DNA of 6,450 nt from Pseudonocardiales bacterium (GCA_013695005.1 JACDBJ010000395.1:1-6450), one strand, 5' to 3'. Positions 1 to 5,198 are shown, numbered from the stretch's first letter. Made by a program: numbers and translations. The notes: generated by a model from the sequence alone, not told the origin.

Positions 1-108
1 CTCAACGCCTGCGGCATCGCCGGTTCGGTTGGGCCGGACCAGGCCCACGACCCGGTCAACCGGGATGCCGCGCTCAGGGAGCGCTATCGGCAGCTCCGCA
101 CCACCTGA
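1..108 (+). CDS. C-terminal fragment of an unidentified protein (5' end outside window)
   Basis: Frame 1 is open from the first base to a TGA at 106-108 and gives 35 residues, ending in RERYRQLRTT. G/C dominates the third codon positions, as in the clear genes here, which supports real coding. The charged tail with a YR-L pattern recalls the last helix of FGGY-type carbohydrate kinases, but 35 residues without a catalytic motif do not allow a family call, so no function is assigned. It is the only gene on the left flank, and it points toward the tRNA on the opposite strand. A weak 6-bp hairpin follows the stop. Confidence 0.5.
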   Translation, partial: LNACGIAGSVGPDQAHDPVNRDAALRERYRQLRTT

Positions 109-446
109 CTTACCGGGTCGACCGGACGCGACCCCATCCCCACCGGCCCGCGCTTCGTGTCACGCCACGCGCCCGACGACATCACCGACTACCTCTCACA
201 CGGCGTGTCCACCGCGCCATACCGCTGTCAGGCGCGCGCCGCACACGGTTCTAGCGGTCTGGCCCGACCGGAGCGTGCTGTACATCATGCTGGTAGGCCA
301 CCGCGAGTAGCCGTGTCAGATGCACAAATGTGGCACCCGACGACACGACATTGCCCAACCGCGGTCGCAGGACACGGCCTCGACGTCAAGCGAGCGGTTC
401 TCATGCCGTCAACACCGGCCCGCAAATCCGCAGGTCACGGCGTGAG
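109..446. other. 338-bp stretch with no supportable gene
   Basis: The minus strand is broken by many stops in all frames. Plus-strand frames that stay open run straight through the tRNA on the other strand and lose the G/C third-position bias after about 170-240, so they are not credible genes. The stretch also looks less GC-rich than its neighbours, with short segments such as 321-335 (TGCACAAATGTGGCA, an imperfect dyad). No promoter, RNA gene or long repeat was recognised apart from the weak hairpin at its left end. Confidence 0.6.
115..134 (+). terminator. weak hairpin after the first gene, possible terminator
   Basis: GGGTCG (115-120) pairs with CGACCC (129-134) across an 8-nt loop, starting 6 nt after the TGA at 106-108. 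There is no T-tract, and a 6-bp stem is short for a terminator in such GC-rich DNA. Position is the main argument. Confidence 0.22.
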
Positions 447-521
447 TGGGGCGGGTGGGAGTCGAACCCACGACCTGACGGATTATGAGTCCGCTGCTCT
501 GACCAGCTGAGCTACCGCCCC
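447..521 (-). tRNA. tRNA with CAT anticodon, probably elongator tRNA-Met
   Basis: Read on the minus strand from 521, the molecule folds as a complete cloverleaf. The acceptor stem is GGGGCGG (521-515) with CCGCCCC (454-448), followed by discriminator A at 447. The D arm is GCTC/GAGC with GG in the loop. The anticodon stem is GCGGA/TCCGT with loop CTCATAA, placing CAT at 487-485. The T arm is GTGGG-TTCGACT-CCCAC. CCA is not encoded, since the next bases read CTC. The CTCATAA loop fits elongator tRNA-Met, but tRNA-Ile2, whose C34 is modified to lysidine, shares this loop and cannot be excluded by eye. The initiator is unlikely because the first acceptor bases pair (G-C). An oddity is that six nucleotides (477-472) lie between the anticodon and T stems, where five are usual. 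A possible -10 (TACCCT, 538-533) lies upstream. Confidence 0.95.
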
Positions 522-535
522 GGCGAGGGGCGAGG

Positions 536-558
536 GTAGCTCAAGCCGGCAGAGCTGC
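536..558. other. stem-loop between doxX-like gene and tRNA
   Basis: GTAGCTC (536-542) pairs with GAGCTGC (552-558), seven pairs with one G-T, around a 9-nt loop that contains GCCGGC. It lies 15 nt past the stop of the DoxX gene and 14 nt before the tRNA 5' end. It could terminate the membrane-protein transcript or mark the tRNA leader. There is no T-tract. The plus-strand sequence also resembles a tRNA D arm, which may be coincidence. Confidence 0.3.
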
Positions 559-572
559 GGGACGCCGTCGGG

Positions 573-1550
573 TTAGCGGGCTAGGGCCTTGACCCTGCCG
601 GATGCGTCCTTGGCAGCGTCGGAGACGGTGCCGCCGAACGAGGCTGCCTTGCCGGCGACGTCGTCACGGATCCCACTAGCCCCCTTGCCGAACGCCTCCG
701 CCCGATCGGCGAGGGCAGCCGACTTCGCCGAGGCGAGGTCGGTCAGGGCGGCTGCCCGCGCCTCGGCCTGCTTGGACAGCTTCGCGGCGCGCTTTGCAGC
801 CGTCTTGCGGAGCTTGTCCGCGCGTTTGGTTGCCCGGTGCTGCAGCTTGGCGGCCTTCTTCTCGGCCGCCTTGGTCAGCTCGGAGCCCGCTGCGGAGGCG
901 CGAGCCGCCAGGGCGGACACGCTGCCCGCCGCGACACCGGCCAGAGCGGACGCGGTGCCGGTGGCCTTGCCTGCCAGCTCGGACGTCACGCCGCTCGCCT
1001 TGCCCGCCAGCTCGGACGTCTTGCCGCTGACGGTGCCGCTGGCACGCTCAGCCGTGCCACTGACCTCGGCGATCTTGCGCTCCGCCTCCGCCGCCGCCAG
1101 CCGCGCCGCGCGCTTGCCGCGCCATGCGAGCGATGGCTTCCCAGCCGTGTCGGCGGAAGCGATCATCAGGCCGCCGAGCAGACCGAGGTTCTTGAAGAAC
1201 TGGATGCGCTGCTCTGCCTTGGTCGACTCGTCCTCCTCGTTCCAGAACGCGTGGGCGGCAAAGGTCGTCGGGATGAGGCTCGCCGCGAGCGCGGCCGACG
1301 CCAGCCGTGGCGCCTTGCCCAGCGCCAGTAGCGTGCCTGCCCCGATCTTCACCGCAGCGTCGACCTTGACCATCGTGGCTGGATCCGGCGGAGACTCCAG
1401 CGCGGAAAGCACCTCAGGCGCCTTTTCGGCGAGGGGTTCGACGACCGGCCGAGCCTGCTCCATGTGCGGTTCGAGTTGGCGCAGCTGCGCGATTCCCCCC
1501 TGGATGAAGATCCCTGCAAGTAGTGGACGTGCGACTCGTCGTAGAAGCAT
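573..1550 (-). CDS. DoxX-family membrane protein with long hendecad-repeat C-terminal tail
   Basis: 325 residues. The DoxX part covers about residues 5-145: a first membrane segment at 7-24 (RPLLAGIFIQGG), two more hydrophobic stretches at about 64-80 and 84-103, and a fourth at 119-135 leading into the family-like FFKNLGLLGGL...ADTAGKPSLAWR. DoxX proteins are small quinone/redox-linked membrane proteins; the mycobacterial one works with SodA and SseA. No cysteine is present. Residues 145-325 are an Ala/Lys/Ser-rich tail, and residues 176-285 are ten exact 11-residue repeats (separate entry). The final 40 residues are Gly/Ala-rich and less regular. Start: ATG at 1550 was chosen because DoxX homology begins there; the frame stays open to 1781, but that extension is Arg-rich, runs inside the upstream gene and has no homology-like features. 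A GGGGGAA lies about 10 nt upstream. It sits 50 nt after the four-helix membrane gene, probably in the same operon under the MarR switch. Confidence 0.88.
   Translation of the reverse strand: MLLRRVARPLLAGIFIQGGIAQLRQLEPHMEQARPVVEPLAEKAPEVLSALESPPDPATMVKVDAAVKIGAGTLLALGKAPRLASAALAASLIPTTFAAHAFWNEEDESTKAEQRIQFFKNLGLLGGLMIASADTAGKPSLAWRGKRAARLAAAEAERKIAEVSGTAERASGTVSGKTSELAGKASGVTSELAGKATGTASALAGVAAGSVSALAARASAAGSELTKAAEKKAAKLQHRATKRADKLRKTAAKRAAKLSKQAEARAAALTDLASAKSAALADRAEAFGKGASGIRDDVAGKAASFGGTVSDAAKDASGRVKALAR
696..1025 (-). repeat. ten tandem 33-bp units encoding 11-residue (hendecad) repeats
   Basis: Residues 176-285 of the DoxX-like protein divide into ten 11-residue units without a gap. 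Leu is at position 6 of every unit (181, 192, 203 ... 280) and Ala at position 10 of every unit (185, 196 ... 284); position 3 is always small (T, T, A, V, G, A, A, A, A, S). Examples are GKTSELAGKAS, GVTSELAGKAT, KRAAKLSKQAE and AKSAALADRAE. The 3-4-4 spacing of small and apolar positions is that of a hendecad helix. Units 1-4 are Gly/Ser/Thr-rich and nearly neutral, units 5-8 are strongly basic, units 9-10 are mixed. The first two units are 28/33 identical in DNA (993-1025 and 960-992), which suggests recent duplication; the others have diverged. Confidence 0.9.
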
Positions 1551-1600
1551 GGCGGAGAGTTCCCCCGCGCGGCCGGTGATAAACACCCAGGTCAGCGGCC

Positions 1601-2014
1601 TCAAGCTGCGCGGGCGACCGGAGCAGGCTGCCGGTACAGGACGGCCACCGCGGCGATCAGCGCGACGGCGATCAGCGCGGGTGCAACGGTCGCGGCGACG
1701 TCGGCTCGCGCGAGGCCGAGCACCGTGTCGAGCACCAGCACCGCGGCGTTGAGTGCCAGTACCACGCTCAAGGCCCGCCACGCCCGCAGCGCGAGCAGGG
1801 CCAGCGCGGCGACACCCATGACGACGTTGCGCGCAGCCATGTAACCCGCGAACGTCGTGGCAGCTTCCGCGTCACCTCCCGGCGCGAGCGCGGCCGGATC
1901 GACGAAGCCGAGAACGCCGAAGTAAGTAAGGCCGAGGACGGTCAGCACCGTGACGATGCTGACGAAGATGCGAACAGGTCTGTTGGGTACCAAACCATTT
2001 TGAATACGAATCAT
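1601..2014 (-). CDS. small four-helix integral membrane protein of unknown function
   Basis: 137 residues with four predicted membrane segments at about 15-37, 56-78, 80-101 and 107-127, short loops and few charges. The order 'GY.AARN..MG' at the second helix and 'LDT' at the end of the third resembles small membrane families such as DUF4267, but this is only a loose match. No catalytic motif and no cysteine are visible. The ATG at 2014 is the only good start, although no clear ribosome binding site precedes it. TAGCGT on the minus strand (2026-2021) lies six bases before the ATG, as for a leaderless transcript. The first seven codons (ATT CGT ATT CAA AAT...) are noticeably AT-rich and coincide with a dyad that may be an operator, so translation could also begin a little later. 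It is divergent from marR and lies 50 nt upstream of the DoxX gene. Confidence 0.78.
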   Translation of the reverse strand: MIRIQNGLVPNRPVRIFVSIVTVLTVLGLTYFGVLGFVDPAALAPGGDAEAATTFAGYMAARNVVMGVAALALLALRAWRALSVVLALNAAVLVLDTVLGLARADVAATVAPALIAVALIAAVAVLYRQPAPVARAA

Positions 2015-2018
2015 TTGG
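1990..2018. promoter_or_regulatory. imperfect inverted repeat, candidate MarR operator
   Basis: CCAAACCATT (1990-1999) and AATCATTTGG (2009-2018) are inverted copies matching at 8 of 10 positions (CCAAA-NN-ATT), separated by 9 bp. The dyad covers the start codon of the membrane gene and the -35 region proposed for marR. It is AT-rich against a very GC-rich background. Binding by the adjacent regulator is inferred from position only. Confidence 0.45.
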
Positions 2019-2030
2019 CTACGCTAACAT
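2000..2030 (+). promoter_or_regulatory. candidate leaderless promoter of the MarR gene
   Basis: TAACAT (2025-2030) fits an actinobacterial -10 (TANNNT) and ends seven bases before the ATG at 2038, so transcription would begin at or next to the start codon. TTGAAT (2000-2005) is a possible -35 with a long 19-bp spacer. No Shine-Dalgarno sequence precedes the ATG, which agrees with a leaderless transcript. Confidence 0.45.
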
Positions 2031-2040
2031 CTTCAACATG
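2028..2040. promoter_or_regulatory. 13-bp dyad over the marR start, second operator candidate
   Basis: CATCTTCAACATG is symmetric at five of six base pairs around its central C. It overlaps the end of the proposed -10 and the marR ATG, where a bound repressor would block transcription. It is short, so chance cannot be excluded. Confidence 0.3.
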
Positions 2041-2478
2041 TCGGCGGAAGACACGTTCACCAGCAGCTTCGCGTTCCAGGTCGGCAAGCTCGGCCAGTTT
2101 GCCACCGACCGGTTCGCGGAGCGGGTCGCGCCGCTTGGATTGCGACCTCGGCACTGCGGAGTGCTGGGGGTGCTGCGAGCGGGTCAGCCCGCCCAGCTCG
2201 ACCTGGCCAGCGCGCTGGGCGTCAGCAACAGCGTCGTGGTGAACATGCTCGATGAGCTCGAGGAGCTCGGCGCCGTGCGCCGGGTGCGCGAAACCGAGGA
2301 CCGCCGCCGGCAGCGCGTCGAGCTCACCGCCCTCGGCCGCACGCTCGCCCGCAAGGCCACGCGGCTGGCACATGAGCTGGACAGGGATCTGCTGGCGTCG
2401 CTCGACGACGCGCAGACCGCGACGCTGCGGGACGCGTTCCGCGCGCTCGCGAAGGAGCACGGCCTGCCCGGCGGCTGA
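2038..2478 (+). CDS. MarR-family transcriptional regulator
   Basis: 146 residues, the usual MarR length. Residues 8-30 form the first dimerisation helix. The winged helix-turn-helix covers about 38-100: LDLASALGVSNSVVVNMLDELEELGAV (54-80) contains the recognition helix, and the wing ETEDRRRQRVELT (85-97) carries the conserved D88/R90. Residues 101-140 are the C-terminal dimerisation helices. MarR proteins are dimeric, usually repressors that release DNA on binding phenolic or other ligands or on oxidation. Its only cysteine is C40, in the second helix. The gene is divergent from the two membrane-protein genes, start codons 23 bp apart, and converges with the ABC permease (22 bp between stops). 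Local control of itself and the membrane pair is the simplest reading; the ligand is unknown. The ATG at 2038 fits the family N-terminus. Confidence 0.93.
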   Translation: MSAEDTFTSSFAFQVGKLGQFATDRFAERVAPLGLRPRHCGVLGVLRAGQPAQLDLASALGVSNSVVVNMLDELEELGAVRRVRETEDRRRQRVELTALGRTLARKATRLAHELDRDLLASLDDAQTATLRDAFRALAKEHGLPGG

Positions 2479-2500
2479 CCGCGCTCCCTCGCGAGTGGTG

Positions 2501-3280
2501 CTAGGCCGCGCGCTGGTAGGTGCGGAAGGCGCGGGTGGCCAGCCAGCCCACCACCACAGCAACGGCCAGCAGCCCACCGAGCCGCCACAGCACCTCATAC
2601 CAGTCCGGGTCCGCCGACAACACGATCCGGCTGGCGGTGGCCGCCCAGTCGACCGGGTTGTACGTCGAGACGGTCTGGATCCACTCCGGCGCCACCCGGA
2701 TGTCCATCACCGCCGAGGACAGGAACACCAGCGGCAGCACCAGCAGCTGTGCGACGCCGATCACCGACTCCTGGCTACGCAGCAGCAGCGCCAGCGCGTT
2801 GGAGAACGACGCGAGCGCACTCGCCAGCAGGATCGCAGCCACGATCGTCACCACGATGCCGACCAGACCCCCGGGGAACCGCGCGCCGGCCAACCAGCCG
2901 ACCACGAAGATCACGACGGACTGGATGACCGTGGTCACCGCCTGGTAGGCCAGCGGGCCGGAGATCATCGCGCCCCGCCGCACCGGCGAGGACAGCAGCC
3001 GGTCCATCACGCCGCGCTCCATGTCCAGGATGAAGCCCATCCCGGACCAGCCGCTGGAGAACAGCGCGGTCATCACGACCACGCCCGGCGTCAGGTAGTC
3101 CAAATAGGACCCGGTGCTCTCGAACCCCGGGATCTCGACCACCTTGGAGAACAGCTGCCCGAACAGCAGCAGCCAGATGATCGGTTGCATCAAGGTGATG
3201 ATCAGGAACACCGGCTGGCGCACCAGCGCCCGCACCGCGCGGACGGTCAGGTACCCGGAATGGCTCACCATCGTCGTCAT
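2501..3280 (-). CDS. ABC-2 type exporter permease (DrrB-like)
   Basis: 259 residues with six predicted membrane helices, at about 24-44, 62-82, 107-131, 138-160, 173-192 and 232-249. Two regions are typical of ABC-2 permeases: ERGVMDRLLSSPVRRGAMISG (88-108), the cytoplasmic stretch that contacts the ATPase, and the helix-5 to helix-6 segment containing FLSSAVMDI and YNPVDWA (about 186-214). It forms the membrane channel of the exporter with the preceding ATPase. Start choice: AGGAGG (3293-3288) is 7 nt from the ATG at 3280 but only 4 nt from a GTG at 3283, so ATG is preferred; the GTG would add one residue. Either way start and upstream stop overlap (GTGATG), which indicates translational coupling. 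The substrate cannot be read from the sequence; drugs, antibiotics or lipids are all known in this family. Confidence 0.94.
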   Translation of the reverse strand: MTTMVSHSGYLTVRAVRALVRQPVFLIITLMQPIIWLLLFGQLFSKVVEIPGFESTGSYLDYLTPGVVVMTALFSSGWSGMGFILDMERGVMDRLLSSPVRRGAMISGPLAYQAVTTVIQSVVIFVVGWLAGARFPGGLVGIVVTIVAAILLASALASFSNALALLLRSQESVIGVAQLLVLPLVFLSSAVMDIRVAPEWIQTVSTYNPVDWAATASRIVLSADPDWYEVLWRLGGLLAVAVVVGWLATRAFRTYQRAA

Positions 3281-4290
3281 CACGCCACCTCCTGCTCGTG
3301 AGCTGCGGCGAACGCCCGTCCGGCGTGCCGCAGGTAGACGTCGTCCAGGGAAGGCCGGGCCACGGTCGCCGAGGCGACCAACACCCCGGCCTGCTCCAGT
3401 CCGGCCAGCACAGCCGGCAGCGCGGACGCTCCGGCGTCCACCCGAGCCCGTGCGGTGTGCCCGTCAGCAGTGATCTCGCGCGCACCGGGCACGGCACGCA
3501 GCGCGGTCGCGGCCTTGGCGGTCGCCACCTCGTCGGCCAGCTCGACGACGATCGCGTCACCACGCAGCCCGGCCTTGAGCTGCTCGGGCGTACCCGCAGC
3601 GACGATCCGGCCGCGGTCGACGATGGCCAGCTCGGCCGCCAGCTGGTCGGCCTCCTCGAGGTAGTGCGTGGTCAGCAGGATGCTCAGGCCCTCCGCGCCG
3701 GTCAGCCGGGAGATCTCCTGCCACATCTGCGACCGCGCCTCCGGGTCCAGCCCGGTCGTCGGCTCGTCCAGGAACAGCACCTGCGGGCGGTGGATCAGCC
3801 CCATCGCGACGTCCAGCTTGCGTTGCATTCCGCCGGAGTAAGTGCGCGCCGGCCGGTCGGCGTGCTCGGTCAGCTCGAAGCGGTCGAGCAGCTCGGCGGT
3901 CCGAGCCTTGATCTCGCCGCCACGCATGCCGTGGATGCGGCCGATGAGCTGCAGGTTCTCCCGCCCGGTGGCCACCGGGTCGACCCCCGAGCGTTGGGTG
4001 ACCACGCCGATCGCGCGGCGTACCGCATCGGGGCGGCGCAGCACGTCGATGCCGGCGACGGTGGCGCTGCCGGAGTCCGGCCGGGCCAGCGTCGTGAGGA
4101 TCTTGACCGCGGTGGACTTGCCGGCGCCGTTCGGCCCCAACAGGCCGAACACTGTGCCGGGTGCCACGGCGATGCTCAACCCGTCAAGGGCTTGCACCTC
4201 GCCGTAGCGCTTGGAGAGCTCGACGGCCTCGATGGCTGGCGTCGCCGAGCTCATAGATAGGGCCGTTGCAGGCCCGGGTTGCACGGACAT
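3280..4290 (-). CDS. ABC transporter ATP-binding protein (DrrA-like, daunorubicin-resistance type)
   Basis: 336 residues with all ABC ATPase motifs: Walker A GPNGAGKST (52-60), Q-loop Q99, signature YSGGMQRKLD (151-160), Walker B VLFLDE (171-176, catalytic E176), D-loop GLD (180-182) and switch H209. The C-terminal extension (about 240-336), ending in PSLDDVYLRHAGR (313-325), is the domain characteristic of DrrA-type subunits, where 'P-LDDV-L' closes the family domain. It powers export through the adjacent ABC-2 permease, with which it overlaps at stop/start. The start at 4290 is supported by AGGAGG (4305-4300) 9 nt upstream; a second ATG at 4254 has no ribosome binding site. The first 18 residues are a family-atypical leader before the ABC core. 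It lies 160 nt downstream of padR. No convincing promoter was seen in 4291-4410. Confidence 0.96.
   Translation of the reverse strand: MSVQPGPATALSMSSATPAIEAVELSKRYGEVQALDGLSIAVAPGTVFGLLGPNGAGKSTAVKILTTLARPDSGSATVAGIDVLRRPDAVRRAIGVVTQRSGVDPVATGRENLQLIGRIHGMRGGEIKARTAELLDRFELTEHADRPARTYSGGMQRKLDVAMGLIHRPQVLFLDEPTTGLDPEARSQMWQEISRLTGAEGLSILLTTHYLEEADQLAAELAIVDRGRIVAAGTPEQLKAGLRGDAIVVELADEVATAKAATALRAVPGAREITADGHTARARVDAGASALPAVLAGLEQAGVLVASATVARPSLDDVYLRHAGRAFAAAHEQEVA
3288..3293 (-). promoter_or_regulatory. strong RBS that decides the permease start
   Basis: Minus-strand AGGAGG lies inside the last codons of the ATPase gene. The spacing is 7 nt to the ATG at 3280, 4 nt to the GTG at 3283 and 16 nt to the next ATG at 3271, which favours 3280. 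Confidence 0.75.
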
Positions 4291-4410
4291 GTCCGTAGAC
4301 CTCCTGTTGTGTGGTGCGACAGGTCGGTCGTGGACGCGTCACCGGCTATCGTTGTGCTTGCGCCTGGGCGCCGGTTCTCGCATCGTCGGGGCCGACCCTG
4401 GGATCACTGG

Positions 4411-4442
4411 CCCCGGCCGGGTGTCGCCACACCCGGTCGGGG
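4411..4442 (-). terminator. 14-bp stem hairpin after padR, probable terminator or attenuator
   Basis: CCCCGGCCGGGTGT (4411-4424) and ACACCCGGTCGGGG (4429-4442) pair over all 14 positions, with one wobble pair, around a CGCC loop. It begins 8 nt after the padR TAA (4451-4453). There is no T-tract downstream on the minus strand, as is common in actinobacteria. It may reduce readthrough from padR into the transporter genes. Confidence 0.65.
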
Positions 4443-4450
4443 TCGCTCAG

Positions 4451-5104
4451 TTACTCGACTTTGCGCAGCCGCTCCCTCCCCGCGGCGAGATCCGTGAGGT
4501 CGGGCAACACGCCCGTCTCGTGGTACTCGCGCCAGCCGTCGACCCCCTCGAGCGAGCCGTCCCGGATCTGAGCCATCAGCGACTTGACGAAGCTCAGCTC
4601 GGCTTCGCGCAGCGCGAGCCAGTACTCGCTCTCGATGGCGAACAGCCGCGGCAAGCCCTGCTGGGCCGCTAGCTCCAGCCCGGCACGCAGGGCCGTGATC
4701 TCGTGGTGCAACCGCATCACGCGGGTGTCGAGCAGCGTGAGCACGTCGTCCGGCGGCAGGCCCGCCAGCAGGGCAAGCGCCGCCTCGAACTGGGTGAACT
4801 CCTTGACCGGACTCGACAGCATCTCCGAGAGCCAATCGGCGAACTCGCTCTTCCCGGCCTCGGTGATGGCGTAAATGGTGCGCTCCGGGCGCCGGCCCTC
4901 CCGGACGGTCTCCTGCGCCTCGATCAGCCCGTGCTTGGCCAGCGCGTCGACCACCGAGTACAGCGAGCCGTAGTTGAGCTTGATGCTCTCTTCCTTCGCC
5001 CGCTGCCGCAGCGTTGTGGAGATCTCGTAGGGGTGCATCGGCCGTTCGGTCAGCGATGCCAGCACGGCCAACGCGAGCGGGTTCGATACTCGCCGTCGCG
5101 CCAT
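4451..5104 (-). CDS. PadR-family transcriptional regulator
   Basis: 217 residues. Residues 8-92 form the PadR winged helix-turn-helix: LAVLASLTERPMHPYEI (12-28), recognition region LNYGSLYSVVDALAKHGLI (43-61), and wing RRPERTIYAITEAG (71-84). Residues 95-182 are the helical C-terminal dimerisation domain (Vir_act_alpha_C type), which places it in the larger PadR subfamily. PadR proteins are usually repressors of a neighbouring transporter or detoxification gene, and here the DrrAB-like exporter follows on the same strand. The ATG at 5104 has GGAGG (5116-5112) 7 nt upstream. Its promoter overlaps an inverted repeat, suggesting autoregulation. A hairpin follows the stop, so the transporter may depend partly on its own promoter. 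The ligand is unknown. Confidence 0.95.
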   Translation of the reverse strand: MARRRVSNPLALAVLASLTERPMHPYEISTTLRQRAKEESIKLNYGSLYSVVDALAKHGLIEAQETVREGRRPERTIYAITEAGKSEFADWLSEMLSSPVKEFTQFEAALALLAGLPPDDVLTLLDTRVMRLHHEITALRAGLELAAQQGLPRLFAIESEYWLALREAELSFVKSLMAQIRDGSLEGVDGWREYHETGVLPDLTDLAAGRERLRKVE

Positions 5105-5114
5105 CCGATCACCT

Positions 5115-5142
5115 CCCGAATATCCGATTCAGAGTATTCGGG
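5115..5142. promoter_or_regulatory. perfect inverted repeat, candidate PadR operator
   Basis: CCCGAATA (5115-5122) and TATTCGGG (5135-5142) are exact inverted copies with a 12-bp spacer, so the arm centres are 20 bp apart, about two helix turns. The spacer holds an additional half-site-like GATTC (5126-5130). One arm overlaps the -10 and the other touches the ribosome binding site of padR. No such arm was seen in 4291-4450 before the ABC genes. Confidence 0.65.
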
Positions 5143-5161
5143 CGCGATTGCTTGCTGTCAA
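5133..5161 (-). promoter_or_regulatory. padR promoter, consensus -35 with 17-bp spacing
   Basis: On the minus strand TTGACA (5161-5156) is a perfect -35. After exactly 17 bp comes AATACT (5138-5133), a 4/6 match to TATAAT. TACTCT two bases further on is an alternative -10 with a 19-bp spacer. Transcription would begin near 5126, giving a leader of about 22 nt that includes the ribosome binding site. Confidence 0.65.
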
Positions 5162-5198
5162 CCCTGGATGGAGGGCGCGTCGTTCGGCCACGAGTTCG

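Noticed and set aside
109..446. Integrated element or attachment site beside the tRNA
   Set aside because: No integrase gene and no direct copy of the tRNA 3' end is visible in the window.
157..510. Plus-strand 117-codon open frame
   Set aside because: It runs through the tRNA on the other strand, and its last residues are the familiar false translation of a tRNA complement. Third-position bias is lost after about 25 codons.
696..1025. 33-bp periodicity considered as a CRISPR-like or non-coding tandem array
   Set aside because: There are no spacers and no conserved DNA repeat beyond the first two units; the periodicity is in the protein and preserves Leu and Ala in frame.
589..1752. 387-codon plus-strand frame antisense to the DoxX gene
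   Set aside because: It is a mirror of the high-GC codon bias and the Ala-rich repeats; no domain is recognisable, and the opposite strand has a clear family match.
573..1781. Longer 402-residue reading of the DoxX gene
   Set aside because: The extra 77 residues are Arg-rich, lie in another frame of the upstream membrane gene and precede the point where DoxX similarity begins.
2479..2500. CTCGCGAG palindrome between the convergent marR and permease stops as a bidirectional terminator
   Set aside because: It is only 4 bp per arm with no loop and mismatches directly outside, so it cannot form a stable RNA hairpin.
2252..3301. 349-codon plus-strand frame opposite the permease
   Set aside because: Gln/His/Arg-rich shadow of a well supported ABC-2 permease; it also overlaps marR out of frame.
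3298..4260. 320-codon plus-strand frame opposite the ABC ATPase
   Set aside because: The minus strand has every ABC motif; this frame has none.
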